DNA of 18,303 bases from an uncultured Christensenellaceae bacterium (GCA_905236495.1 CAJOPV010000030.1:1-18303); one strand, 5' to 3'; counted from the stretch's first letter, positions 1-7,238 are shown. Numbers and translations are program-made. The notes: generated from the sequence alone by a model not told the origin.

Positions 1-1
1 C

Positions 2-1333
2 CTCATCGCCGCCCTGGCGGTGATGTATCAGCGGAACTGGATGCTGGCGACGCTGGGGGTGCTGGTGATCCCCCTGTTCGTGATCCCATCCCGCCATGCG
101 GGCAAGACCCGCTGGAACTTAACAAGGGAATCCCAGGCCTGCAACGACGAGATCAACGGTATCCTGAACGAGACCCTCTCCGTCAGCGGGCAGACGCTGG
201 TGAAGCTGTTCGGCAAGGAGGAATACGAATACAACCGCTATAAGGACGCCAACGGGCGCATGATCAAGCTCAATATCCGGGAGAGCATGGCGGGCCGCTG
301 GTTTTTCATGATCATTCAGACCTTTTCCTCCATTGGCCCCATGCTGCTGTATCTGGTGGGCGGCATCCTGATGATGAATTACAACCAGGATATCACCGTA
401 GGCGATATCACGGTGATGGTGGCGCTGCTGGGGCGGATGTACGGGCCGGTGAACCAATTGCTCAACATCCAGGTGGAATGGATCCGCTCCATGGCGCTGT
501 TCACCCGCATTTTTGAATACTTCGATATGCCGGTGGAGATCGAAAACGCCCCGGACGCGATCACCCCCGCCGCCTGCGACGGCAGCGTGGAATTTTCTCA
601 CGTGAATTTCTCCTACGATCCCCAGCGCCGGATCCTCCACGACGTTTCCTTCACCCTGGACGCGGGCCGCAGCATCGCCATCGTGGGGCCCTCCGGCAGC
701 GGGAAAAGCACCATTATCAACCTGATCCCCCGGCTGTACGACTGCCAGGAGGGCACGGTGGCCTTCGGCGGCACGGACGTGAAGAAGCTGGATCTGGCCT
801 TCCTTCGCAAAAACGTGGGCATCGTCAGCCAGGAAACGTACCTGTTCAACGGCACCATCCGGGAAAACCTGCTCTACGCCAAGCCGGACGCCACGGAGGC
901 AGAGCTCATCGCCGCCTGCAAAAAAGCGAATATCTATGAATTCGTGGAAAAGCAGGAAGCGGGGCTGGACGCCATGGTGGGCAACCGGGGCCTCAAGCTC
1001 TCCGGCGGGGAAAAGCAGCGCCTTTCCATCGCCCGGGTGCTGCTCAAGGACCCGGCGCTCCTCATCTTCGACGAGGCCACCTCCGCCCTGGATTCCATTT
1101 CCGAGGCCAAAATTCAGGAGGCCATCGAGCCCATCATCCAGGAACGCACCAGCATCTTGATCGCCCACCGGCTTTCCACCATCCTGGCGGCGGACGAGAT
1201 CCTGGTGGTCAAGGACGGCGCCATCGTGGAGCGGGGCCAGCACCAGGAGCTGGTGAAGCGGGGCGGCGTTTATACCGAGCTGTACGAGACCCAGTTCAAA
1301 AAGGCGCTGGAGGCGGAAAGCGCCCTGGGCTGA
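2..1333 (+). CDS. ABC exporter, fused membrane and ATPase domains (5' truncated)
   Basis: The reading frame is open at the window edge, so the true start lies upstream. The 443 visible residues are the C-terminal part of a half-size exporter with membrane and ATPase domains fused; such proteins are usually about 580-600 residues, so roughly 150 are missing. The first part has hydrophobic helices and the coupling-helix region typical of the family (ending in VKLFGKEE). The ATPase domain shows Walker A (GPSGSGKST), the signature LSGGEKQR, Walker B (LLIFDEATSALD) and the H-loop histidine (IAHRLST). Such proteins work as dimers in the membrane and use ATP to export drugs, lipids or peptides; the substrate cannot be read from the sequence. 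Its last 38 bases overlap the 3' end of the YolD-like gene on the other strand. Confidence 0.95.
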   Translation, partial: LIAALAVMYQRNWMLATLGVLVIPLFVIPSRHAGKTRWNLTRESQACNDEINGILNETLSVSGQTLVKLFGKEEYEYNRYKDANGRMIKLNIRESMAGRWFFMIIQTFSSIGPMLLYLVGGILMMNYNQDITVGDITVMVALLGRMYGPVNQLLNIQVEWIRSMALFTRIFEYFDMPVEIENAPDAITPAACDGSVEFSHVNFSYDPQRRILHDVSFTLDAGRSIAIVGPSGSGKSTIINLIPRLYDCQEGTVAFGGTDVKKLDLAFLRKNVGIVSQETYLFNGTIRENLLYAKPDATEAELIAACKKANIYEFVEKQEAGLDAMVGNRGLKLSGGEKQRLSIARVLLKDPALLIFDEATSALDSISEAKIQEAIEPIIQERTSILIAHRLSTILAADEILVVKDGAIVERGQHQELVKRGGVYTELYETQFKKALEAESALG

Positions 1334-1640
1334 CGGGCTCGGCGGCACATGCCAGCTTTGGATACCCCAATATCCCGGCATCCGTTCCCTCCGGCGAGGC
1401 TTCGCCGGCGGAGCGGGTGCTTTTTTCCCGTATGAGGGAAATGAACCCGTCCAGGGCGTCGTAGGGGGCGAAGAGCTTGGCCCGCTTGCCCCGCTCCATT
1501 TGGGGATGGCGCAGGGAAAAATCATCCAGGCCGTGGCGGGGGCGGCCCTGCAGGAGCACGTCCAGATACGGAAACCCCTGGGGCACCCGCCGCCCCCGGA
1601 TGAAAAGCGCCTCCTCCGGGCGCGCAGACGGCAGTATCAC
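1296..1640 (-). CDS. YolD-like protein, putative partner of the Y-family polymerase
   Basis: 114 codons starting at a GTG that shares bases with the polymerase stop (GTGA overlap). An AGGAAGG ribosome binding site lies 8 bases upstream, inside the polymerase gene, so the two are probably translationally coupled. The core HPQMERGKRAKLFAPYDAL matches the YolD-like pattern of an Arg-Ala-x-x-Phe-Ala-Pro-Phe-like box, here RAKLFAPY, followed by AL-x-GF. In Bacillus subtilis, YolD-type proteins are encoded next to Y-family polymerases (uvrX-yolD and yqjW-yqjX), and a UmuD-like accessory role has been proposed. The last 40 or so residues do not look like the usual charged YolD tail. They are encoded by DNA that also holds the exporter terminator hairpin and the exporter 3' end, so the C-terminus may be degraded or shifted in frame. 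Confidence 0.72.
   Translation of the reverse strand: MILPSARPEEALFIRGRRVPQGFPYLDVLLQGRPRHGLDDFSLRHPQMERGKRAKLFAPYDALDGFISLIREKSTRSAGEASPEGTDAGILGYPKLACAAEPVSPGRFPPPAPF
1391..1426 (+). terminator. Probable terminator of the ABC exporter
   Basis: A perfect 7-bp inverted repeat (CCGGCGA, loop GGCT, TCGCCGG) is followed after 12 bases by six T. The stem can be lengthened with bulges so that it ends next to the T run. It lies about 60 bases past the exporter stop codon, and also inside the opposite-strand YolD-like reading frame. The distance between the perfect stem and the T run lowers confidence. Confidence 0.5.
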
Positions 1641-3100
1641 GGCTTTTCCCTTCCTTTCGGTTTTTTCATTTCCGCGGCGGGCATCACCGGGCTCCCCGCC
1701 CGATGCCCGCCGATCTGCATGTTCCGCTGGATGGTGGTGGCCCCCTCCAGCAGGTTCATGCCCTTCACGATGGCGTTCATGCCGAATTTTTTCCGCACCG
1801 CCAGCATGGCCCGCTGCAAATTCCGCTCCTTTTCCAGGGCACGAAAATCGGTGAACAGATCCATCTGGCAGCTGCCGTCGTCCCATTGCGTTTCCAGGGC
1901 GGCGATATTCAGCCTGCGGATCAGCAGGCTGTGATCCACCTTTTTTTCAAAGGCGGGCAGCAGCCGATCCAGGATCAGCTGCTTACTGTTGGTGCGCAGG
2001 CGCAGCCGCACGGTGCCCCCCGCGTGCTTGGGCTGCAGCCGCCCGTAATAATCCACCGTCAAAGGGCCCTGATAGCCGGGGTTTTCGTTCAGGGATTCCG
2101 GGTCGAAGGCGATGTACCAGGCCAGGCCCGTGCAGGTCAGGTTTTTCGCCAGCAGATCGGCGCACAGCAGATCCGCCATTTCCTGAAACACCAGCCGCCC
2201 TTCCCCGTAGGCGTAGGGCCGGGGCAGCACCTGGCCCGTGCTCAGGCTGTGATCCTCCCCCCGGTAGCTTTTGATATCCGCCATGGTGGTGGGCTCTGCC
2301 CCCCAGGCGTGGTCGATGAGCAGCTCCGCGTTGATGCCGAACATCTGATACAGCATATCCTCGTTGCTCAGGGAAACGGCGGCGATATCCCCCATGGTAT
2401 AAAGCCCCCGTCGGGCCAGGCTCCGGGCGGTGCCGGGGCCGATCTGCCAGAAATCCGTCAGGGGCCGATGGGTCCACAAAAGCAGGCAGTAGGACAGCTC
2501 GTCCAATTCCGCGATGCGCACCCCGTCCTTGTCCGGCCTGCGCTTTTTCGCCACGATATCCATGCCCACCTTCGCCAGGTACAAATTTTCCCCGATGCCC
2601 GCCGTGGCGGTGATGCCCGTGGTTTTGAGCACGTCCCTGATCATGGTGATCGCCATCAGATGGGCGGGGGATATGCCCTGGCGCTGGGCCTCCCGCCGGT
2701 ACAGGTGCAGGTAGGGCGTGGCGTCGATGAAGCATTCGTCGATGGAATACACGTGGATATCCTGCTGGGATACGTATTTGAGATAGATCTCAAAGATTTT
2801 CACGCTGACCCGGATGTACTCCGCCATCCGGGGCGGGGCGATGATATAATCCACCCGGGTATGGCTGTACGCCTCGAACATGCGGATGCGCTCCTTGGCC
2901 TCGAACAGCCGGGGCCGCCCCGGCACACCCATGGCCTTGAGGGAGGGGCTCACCGCCAGGCAGATGGTCTTGTCCGTGCGGCTCTCGTCCGCCACCAGCA
3001 AATTGGCGGTCAGCGGGTCCAGCCCCCGGGCCACGCACTCCACGCTGGCGTAGTAGGATTTGAGATCGATGCAGATATACTGCCGCGCCGCCGCTTCCAC
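1637..3100 (-). CDS. SOS-inducible Y-family DNA polymerase (UmuC/UvrX/YqjW type)
   Basis: 487 residues. The N-terminus carries the first catalytic motif, ICIDLKSYYASVE, with its metal-binding aspartate. The second, YSIDECFID, lies near residues 115-125 and holds the catalytic Asp-Glu pair. A helix-hairpin-helix region (FWQIGPGTARSLARRG) and the little-finger domain follow. QMDLF at residues 412-416 is a classical sliding-clamp binding motif. These enzymes copy damaged DNA with low fidelity. I chose the GTG at 3100, preceded by AAGGGGG at a 9-base distance, because the upstream in-frame ATG lies on the promoter -10 box and so could not be in the mRNA. Downstream the gene overlaps the YolD-like gene, the same order as yqjW-yqjX in B. 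subtilis. A LexA box just after the promoter implies DNA-damage induction. Confidence 0.95.
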   Translation of the reverse strand: MEAAARQYICIDLKSYYASVECVARGLDPLTANLLVADESRTDKTICLAVSPSLKAMGVPGRPRLFEAKERIRMFEAYSHTRVDYIIAPPRMAEYIRVSVKIFEIYLKYVSQQDIHVYSIDECFIDATPYLHLYRREAQRQGISPAHLMAITMIRDVLKTTGITATAGIGENLYLAKVGMDIVAKKRRPDKDGVRIAELDELSYCLLLWTHRPLTDFWQIGPGTARSLARRGLYTMGDIAAVSLSNEDMLYQMFGINAELLIDHAWGAEPTTMADIKSYRGEDHSLSTGQVLPRPYAYGEGRLVFQEMADLLCADLLAKNLTCTGLAWYIAFDPESLNENPGYQGPLTVDYYGRLQPKHAGGTVRLRLRTNSKQLILDRLLPAFEKKVDHSLLIRRLNIAALETQWDDGSCQMDLFTDFRALEKERNLQRAMLAVRKKFGMNAIVKGMNLLEGATTIQRNMQIGGHRAGSPVMPAAEMKKPKGREKP

Positions 3101-3128
3101 GATCCCGAGCCCCCTTTTTGACGTAATA

Positions 3129-3142
3129 AGAACGTATGTTCT
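3129..3142 (-). promoter_or_regulatory. LexA (DinR-type) SOS box
   Basis: The minus strand reads AGAACATACGTTCT. This matches the Gram-positive LexA consensus CGAACRNRYGTTYC at 12 of 14 positions; only the two outermost bases differ. It begins 13 bases downstream of the -10 box, at about +7 to +20, where bound LexA would block initiation or promoter escape. Confidence 0.9.
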
Positions 3143-3155
3143 CTTTACGCTTCGC

Positions 3156-3184
3156 ATTATACCCCGTATTTCCCGGGCTGTCAA
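3156..3184 (-). promoter_or_regulatory. Consensus SigA promoter of the Y-family polymerase
   Basis: On the minus strand the -35 is TTGACA (3179-3184) and the -10 is TATAAT (3156-3161), separated by exactly 17 bases. Both boxes match the consensus fully. An unregulated promoter this strong would be surprising for a mutagenic polymerase, which fits tight repression through the adjacent LexA box. Confidence 0.92.
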
Positions 3185-3238
3185 GGGGCATGATTTTCCA
3201 GGGGTCGAAAAACGGGGCGGCAACAGAGCCCTCCTCGC

Positions 3239-3275
3239 AAAAAAATCGGCTGCCCTCCCATGGGGAAGGCAGCCG
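3239..3275 (-). terminator. Terminator of queT
   Basis: On the minus strand an 8-bp perfect stem (CGGCTGCC with GGCAGCCG) closes a loop containing CCC-AT-GGG and is followed by A and seven T. It starts 5 bases past the queT stop codon and separates queT from the polymerase promoter. Confidence 0.93.
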
Positions 3276-3280
3276 CGAAA

Positions 3281-3766
3281 TTATTCAAACAGCCTTGGCA
3301 CTTTTTTCAGCGCGTTATACAGCAGCAGGCCCAGGATGCCGCAGGCGATCACCTCGCCGGCGCCTACCGTCAGCATCAGATACCAGAAGCTGTCCGGCAC
3401 CCCATAGACCCTTTGCAGCACGAAGGGCACGATGACGGCGTTGCTGACGACCGGGGGCAGCCAGGCGATCATGGGCTTTTTTTTCAGCAGCCATGTGCCC
3501 GCCGCGCCGATCAGCGTGGCGATGCTGCCGAATACCACGTCCCAGGCCGCGCAGCCCGTAACCAGATTCGCCAGCACGCACCCTGCCGTCAGCCCCGGCA
3601 CCGCCGCGCCGGTGAATACGGGCAGGATCGTCAGCGCCTCAGACAAACGCACCTGAATGGCGCCGCTGGCGAGCCCGAAGGCGTTTGCCAGGACGGTCAG
3701 CACCACGTACAGCGCCGCGATGACCCCGCCCATGCACAGAGTTTTGACAGTGAAAGACTTATTCAT
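3281..3766 (-). CDS. queT: QueT family queuosine-precursor transporter (ECF S component)
   Basis: 161 residues, nearly all hydrophobic, with about five or six membrane helices. The N-terminus has the family's hydrophobic start (MGGVIAALYVVLTVLA) and then the motif IQVRLSEALTILPVF, which is typical of QueT. These are substrate-binding membrane subunits that work with a shared ECF energizing module to import preQ1 or related precursors of the tRNA base queuosine. The energizing module is not in this window. The start at 3766 has AGGAGGG 6 bases upstream. A dedicated promoter and a folded 80-base leader lie upstream, and a strong terminator follows, so the gene is monocistronic. Confidence 0.9.
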   Translation of the reverse strand: MNKSFTVKTLCMGGVIAALYVVLTVLANAFGLASGAIQVRLSEALTILPVFTGAAVPGLTAGCVLANLVTGCAAWDVVFGSIATLIGAAGTWLLKKKPMIAWLPPVVSNAVIVPFVLQRVYGVPDSFWYLMLTVGAGEVIACGILGLLLYNALKKVPRLFE

Positions 3767-3847
3767 GCCAATCCCTCCTATGTATTTTTTTGAAGGCAGG
3801 TGGCGCGGCAAAACCGCGCATTGCCTTCCTGCCGAAAACAGTCAGCA
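3767..3847 (-). promoter_or_regulatory. Structured queT leader, candidate riboswitch
   Basis: The roughly 80-base leader contains a stem of gaaggca (3792-3798) with tgccttc (3822-3828). It encloses a perfect hairpin of gcgcgg (3803-3808) and ccgcgc (3814-3819). A competing stem, ggcagg (3795-3800) with cctgcc (3828-3833), shares bases with the first, so the two cannot form together. On the RNA strand a run of seven A and then the ribosome binding site follow directly. queT genes are commonly controlled by preQ1 riboswitches, including a class described from Ruminococcaceae. I could not match a known preQ1 consensus, so the class is open. Confidence 0.5.
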
Positions 3848-3853
3848 GGGCGT

Positions 3854-3882
3854 AATATACCACATTTTGCTCCGTATGGCAA
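3854..3882 (-). promoter_or_regulatory. queT promoter
   Basis: On the minus strand the -35 is TTGCCA (3877-3882) and the -10 is TATATT (3854-3859), with a 17-base spacer. Transcription would begin near 3847 and give a leader of about 80 bases. Confidence 0.75.
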
Positions 3883-3938
3883 GCCGATTTTTGACGCATC
3901 ATAGCCCTGAAAGACGTGAGAAAGGAGCGATCGATCCC

Positions 3939-4109
3939 ATGCCCGATCCGAAAAATCAATGCATCCGCTGCAGCGTGGAAAGCTGCCGCCATCTCAGGCA
4001 GGAGAAAGGCCTGTGCGCCCTGGAGAGCATCCAGGTGGCCCCCACGCCCATGGCTTATTCCGGCGACCCTGCGGATGAAAGCATGTGCAGCAGCTACGAA
4101 TGCCGATGA
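3939..4109 (+). CDS. DUF1540 small cysteine-rich protein
   Basis: 56 residues. The spacing of four of its cysteines fits DUF1540: CIRCSVESC near the N-terminus, then CALESIQV, then MCSSYEC at the end. The family is common in clostridia and bacilli as one or two copies of this short motif. Its function is unknown; the cysteines suggest metal binding. AAAGGAG lies about 11 bases upstream of the ATG, which is rather far. The stop codon overlaps the start of the next gene (ATGA), so the two small proteins are probably made together. No convincing promoter was found upstream, and the region is shared with the divergent queT promoter. Confidence 0.85.
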   Translation: MPDPKNQCIRCSVESCRHLRQEKGLCALESIQVAPTPMAYSGDPADESMCSSYECR

Positions 4110-4318
4110 AAAAGAAGAAAAGAAAAGCCCGCCAGCCGCTGTTCGATATCGAGCAGGCGGCGTCCTGTACGGAATGCACCGGCCTGCTTCCCGCCCAGGT
4201 GCAGACCAACGAGGAGGGCGAGGCCGTGTCCCAGCTGATGAACATTTTCCCCGTCGTTCCGCCGGACGCCCAGGGGCCTGCGCGGCCCCCGGATCCGCGG
4301 CAAGGGGGGTGGGGGTGA
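4106..4318 (+). CDS. Small CxxC protein coupled to the DUF1540 gene
   Basis: 70 residues, not assigned to a family. It begins with a very basic stretch (MKKKKRKAR), then QPLFDIEQAASCTECTGL with one CxxC pair, a short acidic segment (TNEEGEAVS), and a proline- and glycine-rich tail. It has no membrane segment. The ATG overlaps the DUF1540 stop codon by the ATGA arrangement, which is the main support that it is translated. Its stop codon lies in the loop of the terminator, so the final residues (RQGGWG) come from the G-rich terminator arm and are probably unimportant. A metal-binding partner of the DUF1540 protein is possible but speculative. Confidence 0.7.
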   Translation: MKKKKRKARQPLFDIEQAASCTECTGLLPAQVQTNEEGEAVSQLMNIFPVVPPDAQGPARPPDPRQGGWG

Positions 4319-4341
4319 AGCTCCCCACCCCCTTTGTTTTT
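4302..4341 (+). terminator. Strong terminator of the small cysteine-protein pair
   Basis: A long GC stem (aaggggggtggggg with ccccacccccttt, one bulged G) with a short loop holding the TGA stop codon is followed by TTTGTTTTTAT. The T tract reaches the stop codon of the convergent trkH gene. On the other strand the same stem lacks a T run, so it is mainly one-directional. Confidence 0.92.
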
Positions 4342-5785
4342 ATGTTTTCCGCCACACGGTAGGAGAGAACAGAATCAATACCGGGTAGATTTCCAGGCGG
4401 CCCGCCAGCATCAGCAGGGATAAAATGAGCTTGGATACGGGGGAAAAGAAGGCGAAGTTTTCCGCGGGGCCCACCCGGCCCAGGCCGGGGCCCACGTTGG
4501 ACAGGCAGGTGAGGGAGGCGGTGAAGGCGGTGGTCAGGTCCCCCGCGTCGAAGGTCATCAGGATGCCCCCCACCAGGAACACGCACAGATAAATGAACAT
4601 ATACACCCCCAGCTGGGCCAGGGTGCTTTCGGAAACGGATTTGCCCTCCATTCGCACCACGGATACCTTCCGGGGCAGCAGCGTATGCTCCAGATCCCGG
4701 TAGGCGGACTTGACCAGCAGCAGCACCCGGCTCATCTTGAACCCGCCGGCGGTGGAGCCGGCGCAGGCGCCGGTGCACATGAGCAAAAGCAGCAGCGCCC
4801 GGGCGATGAGGGGCCAGAGGCTGAAATCAGCCGTGGAAAAGCCGGTGGTGGAAATGATGGAGGTGGTCTGGAAAAAGCCGTAGCGCAGGGCGGTAAAGAA
4901 ATCGGGGTACTGGGGCAGGATCGCCGCGGTGATCCCCACGGCGGCAAACGCCACCAGCCCCAGGTAAGCCCACATCTCCTCGCTGTGCAGGATGGGCCCG
5001 GCCTCCCGGCGGAGGGCGTGGAAATAAATGGCGAAATTGATGCCGAACAAGAGCATGAACACCGCGATGATCCATTCGATCAGGGGGCTGTGGAAGGCCG
5101 CCACGCTGAGATTGTAATTGGAAAAGCCGCCGGTGCCCGCTGTGCCGAAGGTATGGATCAGGGCGTCATACACGTTCATGCCCGCCAGGAGCAGGCAAGC
5201 GCATTCCGCCAGGGACAGGGCGAAATACAGCCCGTAGAGCATCTTCGCCGTATCGCCCATTTTGGGCAGAAGCTTGCTGAAGGTGGGGCCGGGGCTTTCC
5301 GCTCGGGCCAGATGGGCCGTGCGCCCGGACAGACGGGGCAGCACCGCCAGCGTAAATACCAGCACCCCCATGCCCCCGATCCAATGGGTGAAGGAGCGCC
5401 AGAACAAAACGCCCTTGGGCAGGCCCTCGATATCCCGCAGGATGGTGGAGCCGGTGGTGGTGAACCCGCTGACGGATTCAAACAGCGCGTCCGCCAAATG
5501 CGGGATGGCCCCGGAAAATACGAAGGGCAGCGCGCCGAAAAAGGAAAGCAGCAGCCAGCTCAGCCCCGCCACCGCCATGCCGTCCCGGGCGGTGAGGTCC
5601 TCCCGCCGGGGCTTGAGCAAAAAGCCGGGCAGCGCGCCGCACACCAGCGTCAAAACGATGGTGAACAGAAAGGCCGGGGCGTCGCCCCCGCGATGCAGCA
5701 GCGCTACCAAAAGGGAGGGGGCCATCAGCGCCCCTTCCATCATCAGCAGCCTGCCCAGCAGCCGGAATACCAACGGATAATTCAA
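4340..5785 (-). CDS. trkH: TrkH family potassium uptake channel subunit
   Basis: 481 residues with many membrane helices arranged as four membrane-pore-membrane repeats. The pore loops that form the selectivity filter are visible: SGFTTTGST (106-113), GTAGTGGFS (214-222), STTGFSTAD (312-320) and SNVGPGLG (429-436), each with the conserved glycine. Length and the N-terminus (NYPLVFRLLGRLL) are typical. The protein conducts potassium (in some family members sodium) and is gated by the cytoplasmic TrkA ring. The start is a TTG at 5785 with GGGGGA 8 bases upstream, and it aligns with the usual family start. It lies 26 bases after trkA on the same strand, so the two form an operon. Confidence 0.95.
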   Translation of the reverse strand: MNYPLVFRLLGRLLMMEGALMAPSLLVALLHRGGDAPAFLFTIVLTLVCGALPGFLLKPRREDLTARDGMAVAGLSWLLLSFFGALPFVFSGAIPHLADALFESVSGFTTTGSTILRDIEGLPKGVLFWRSFTHWIGGMGVLVFTLAVLPRLSGRTAHLARAESPGPTFSKLLPKMGDTAKMLYGLYFALSLAECACLLLAGMNVYDALIHTFGTAGTGGFSNYNLSVAAFHSPLIEWIIAVFMLLFGINFAIYFHALRREAGPILHSEEMWAYLGLVAFAAVGITAAILPQYPDFFTALRYGFFQTTSIISTTGFSTADFSLWPLIARALLLLLMCTGACAGSTAGGFKMSRVLLLVKSAYRDLEHTLLPRKVSVVRMEGKSVSESTLAQLGVYMFIYLCVFLVGGILMTFDAGDLTTAFTASLTCLSNVGPGLGRVGPAENFAFFSPVSKLILSLLMLAGRLEIYPVLILFSPTVWRKT

Positions 5786-5811
5786 TGCTTCAATCCCCCG
5801 TTTTGCCTGTC

Positions 5812-7176
5812 TCAGCGCCTGACGATCTGGCCCAGATCGCTGATGCCGGGCCGGCGGGAAATGGCGACCACATGATCCCCCGCCTCGATGGTATCGTTGC
5901 CGAAGGGCACCTGCACCTGGCCCTCCCGCACGATCACGGCGATCAGGGCGTCCTTATTCACGGTCAGGTTTTTCAGCGGCACGTGGATATAGGGGGCGTT
6001 GGGATCGGCGATAAATTCCAGGGCCTCCGCCTTGCCCTCCATCAGGCGGTACATCCGCTCCACCGTGGCGGTGGAACGGCTGGCCCGGGTGCGCACGGTG
6101 CGCAGGATGGAATTGCAGGCCACCGCCTTGGTGCTGATGATGCTGTCCAGCCCCATATTGTGCATGATGGCGGAATAGTTTTCCCGGTTGGATTTGACGA
6201 TCACCTTTTTAACGCCCCGCTGCACCGCGTAGAACCCCGCCATCAGGTTTTCCTCATCTCTGCCGGACAGGGGCACGAAGGCGTGCACGTCGGACAGGCC
6301 CTCGCTTTCCAGCAGCTCCTGATCGGTGCCATCCCCCTGGATGATGGTGGCGCCGGGCAGAAGCTCGGAAAGCTGACGGGCCTTTTCCTCGCTGATCTCG
6401 ATCAGGGATACCTTGATCTTCATGCCCAGCAGCATGTTTGCCAGGTAATAGCCGATGCGCCCGCCGCCCATGATCATGACGGATTTGATGGCGGAGGAGC
6501 CCTTGTTCAGGGCCTCGAAAAACTGGGTGATGGTTTTCACGTCGGAAACCACGTGCACCCGGTCCCCCGCCTGAATGACAAAATCGCCCTTGGGGATGAT
6601 GATTTCATCCCCCCGCTCCACGGCGCAGAACAGCACCTGGGGCAGATGCTTGTTTTTCTTATACATTTCCCGCATGGGCACGCCCACCACCGGGTCCCCC
6701 TCCGCGGCGCGGAAATCCGCCATTTCCACCCGGCCCCGGGCGAAGGTCTCCACCGAGCCCGCATAGGGGAAGCGCAGCATGCGGCTGATCTCCCGGGCGG
6801 TGGCCCGTTCGGGGTTGATGGCGTAATCGATGGATAATTCCTTTTGCAGGAAGGGCAGGGTGGATAAATATTCCGGGTCCCGGATCCGGGCGATGGTATA
6901 TTGCGCCCCCAGCCGCTTGGCGGTGAGGCAGGAAAGCATATTGATCTCGTCCCCCATGGTGGCGGCGATAACGATATCGGCGTGCTGCACGTCCGCTTCC
7001 TTCAGCGTGGCGGCGCTGACGCCGCTGCCGTGGATGAACATGGCGTCCATGGTATCCTGGGACCGCTGGATCACCGTATCGCTCCGATCGATGACGGTGA
7101 CGTTGTGGCCCTCCTGGATCAGGCTCTGGGCCAGGGACGCGCCCATCTTGCCGCTGCCGATGACTAAAATCCGCAT
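5812..7176 (-). CDS. trkA: TrkA, NAD-binding regulator of potassium uptake
   Basis: 454 residues with two RCK modules in tandem. Each has an N-terminal Rossmann part and a C-terminal ligand part. The first nucleotide-binding motif is ILVIGSGKMG (residues 3-12), followed by a βαβ fold with VIDRS. The second is MIMGGGRIGYYLA near residue 230, followed by SLIEISEEKA. Both TrkA_C parts end in a motif of the type 'aGDrVhVVS' / 'AGDHVVAIS'. TrkA assembles as a cytoplasmic ring on TrkH and controls it with NAD(H) or nucleotides. The ATG has GGAGG 6 bases upstream and its own promoter. trkH follows directly in the same transcript. Confidence 0.97.
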   Translation of the reverse strand: MRILVIGSGKMGASLAQSLIQEGHNVTVIDRSDTVIQRSQDTMDAMFIHGSGVSAATLKEADVQHADIVIAATMGDEINMLSCLTAKRLGAQYTIARIRDPEYLSTLPFLQKELSIDYAINPERATAREISRMLRFPYAGSVETFARGRVEMADFRAAEGDPVVGVPMREMYKKNKHLPQVLFCAVERGDEIIIPKGDFVIQAGDRVHVVSDVKTITQFFEALNKGSSAIKSVMIMGGGRIGYYLANMLLGMKIKVSLIEISEEKARQLSELLPGATIIQGDGTDQELLESEGLSDVHAFVPLSGRDEENLMAGFYAVQRGVKKVIVKSNRENYSAIMHNMGLDSIISTKAVACNSILRTVRTRASRSTATVERMYRLMEGKAEALEFIADPNAPYIHVPLKNLTVNKDALIAVIVREGQVQVPFGNDTIEAGDHVVAISRRPGISDLGQIVRR

Positions 7177-7209
7177 GAAGAACCTCCGAATAAAACCAGA
7201 ATCAAATCT

Positions 7210-7238
7210 ATTATATCAGGGATCGGGAGATTTGAAAA
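7210..7238 (-). promoter_or_regulatory. Promoter of trkA-trkH
   Basis: On the minus strand the -10 is TATAAT (7210-7215), a 17-base spacer follows, and the -35 is TTTTCA (7233-7238), a four-of-six match. It lies 33 bases before the trkA start. Confidence 0.75.

Noticed and set aside
119..1525. 468-codon open frame on the minus strand opposite the ABC exporter
   Set aside because: It is antisense to a clear ABC exporter, has a low-complexity GC-driven composition rich in His, Gly and Asp, and shows no domain. It is a shadow of the codon bias.
1703..3121. 472-codon open frame on the plus strand opposite the polymerase
   Set aside because: It covers the polymerase gene exactly, is rich in His, Gly and Gln, and has no recognisable motif or ribosome binding site.
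3759..4778. 339-codon minus-strand frame through the small cysteine genes and trkH
   Set aside because: It crosses the queT promoter, a terminator and the trkH gene in another frame, and its sequence has no family resemblance.
4685..6837. Two long plus-strand frames opposite trkH and trkA
   Set aside because: Both are antisense to well-conserved genes and consist of Gly-, His- and Gln-rich low-complexity sequence.
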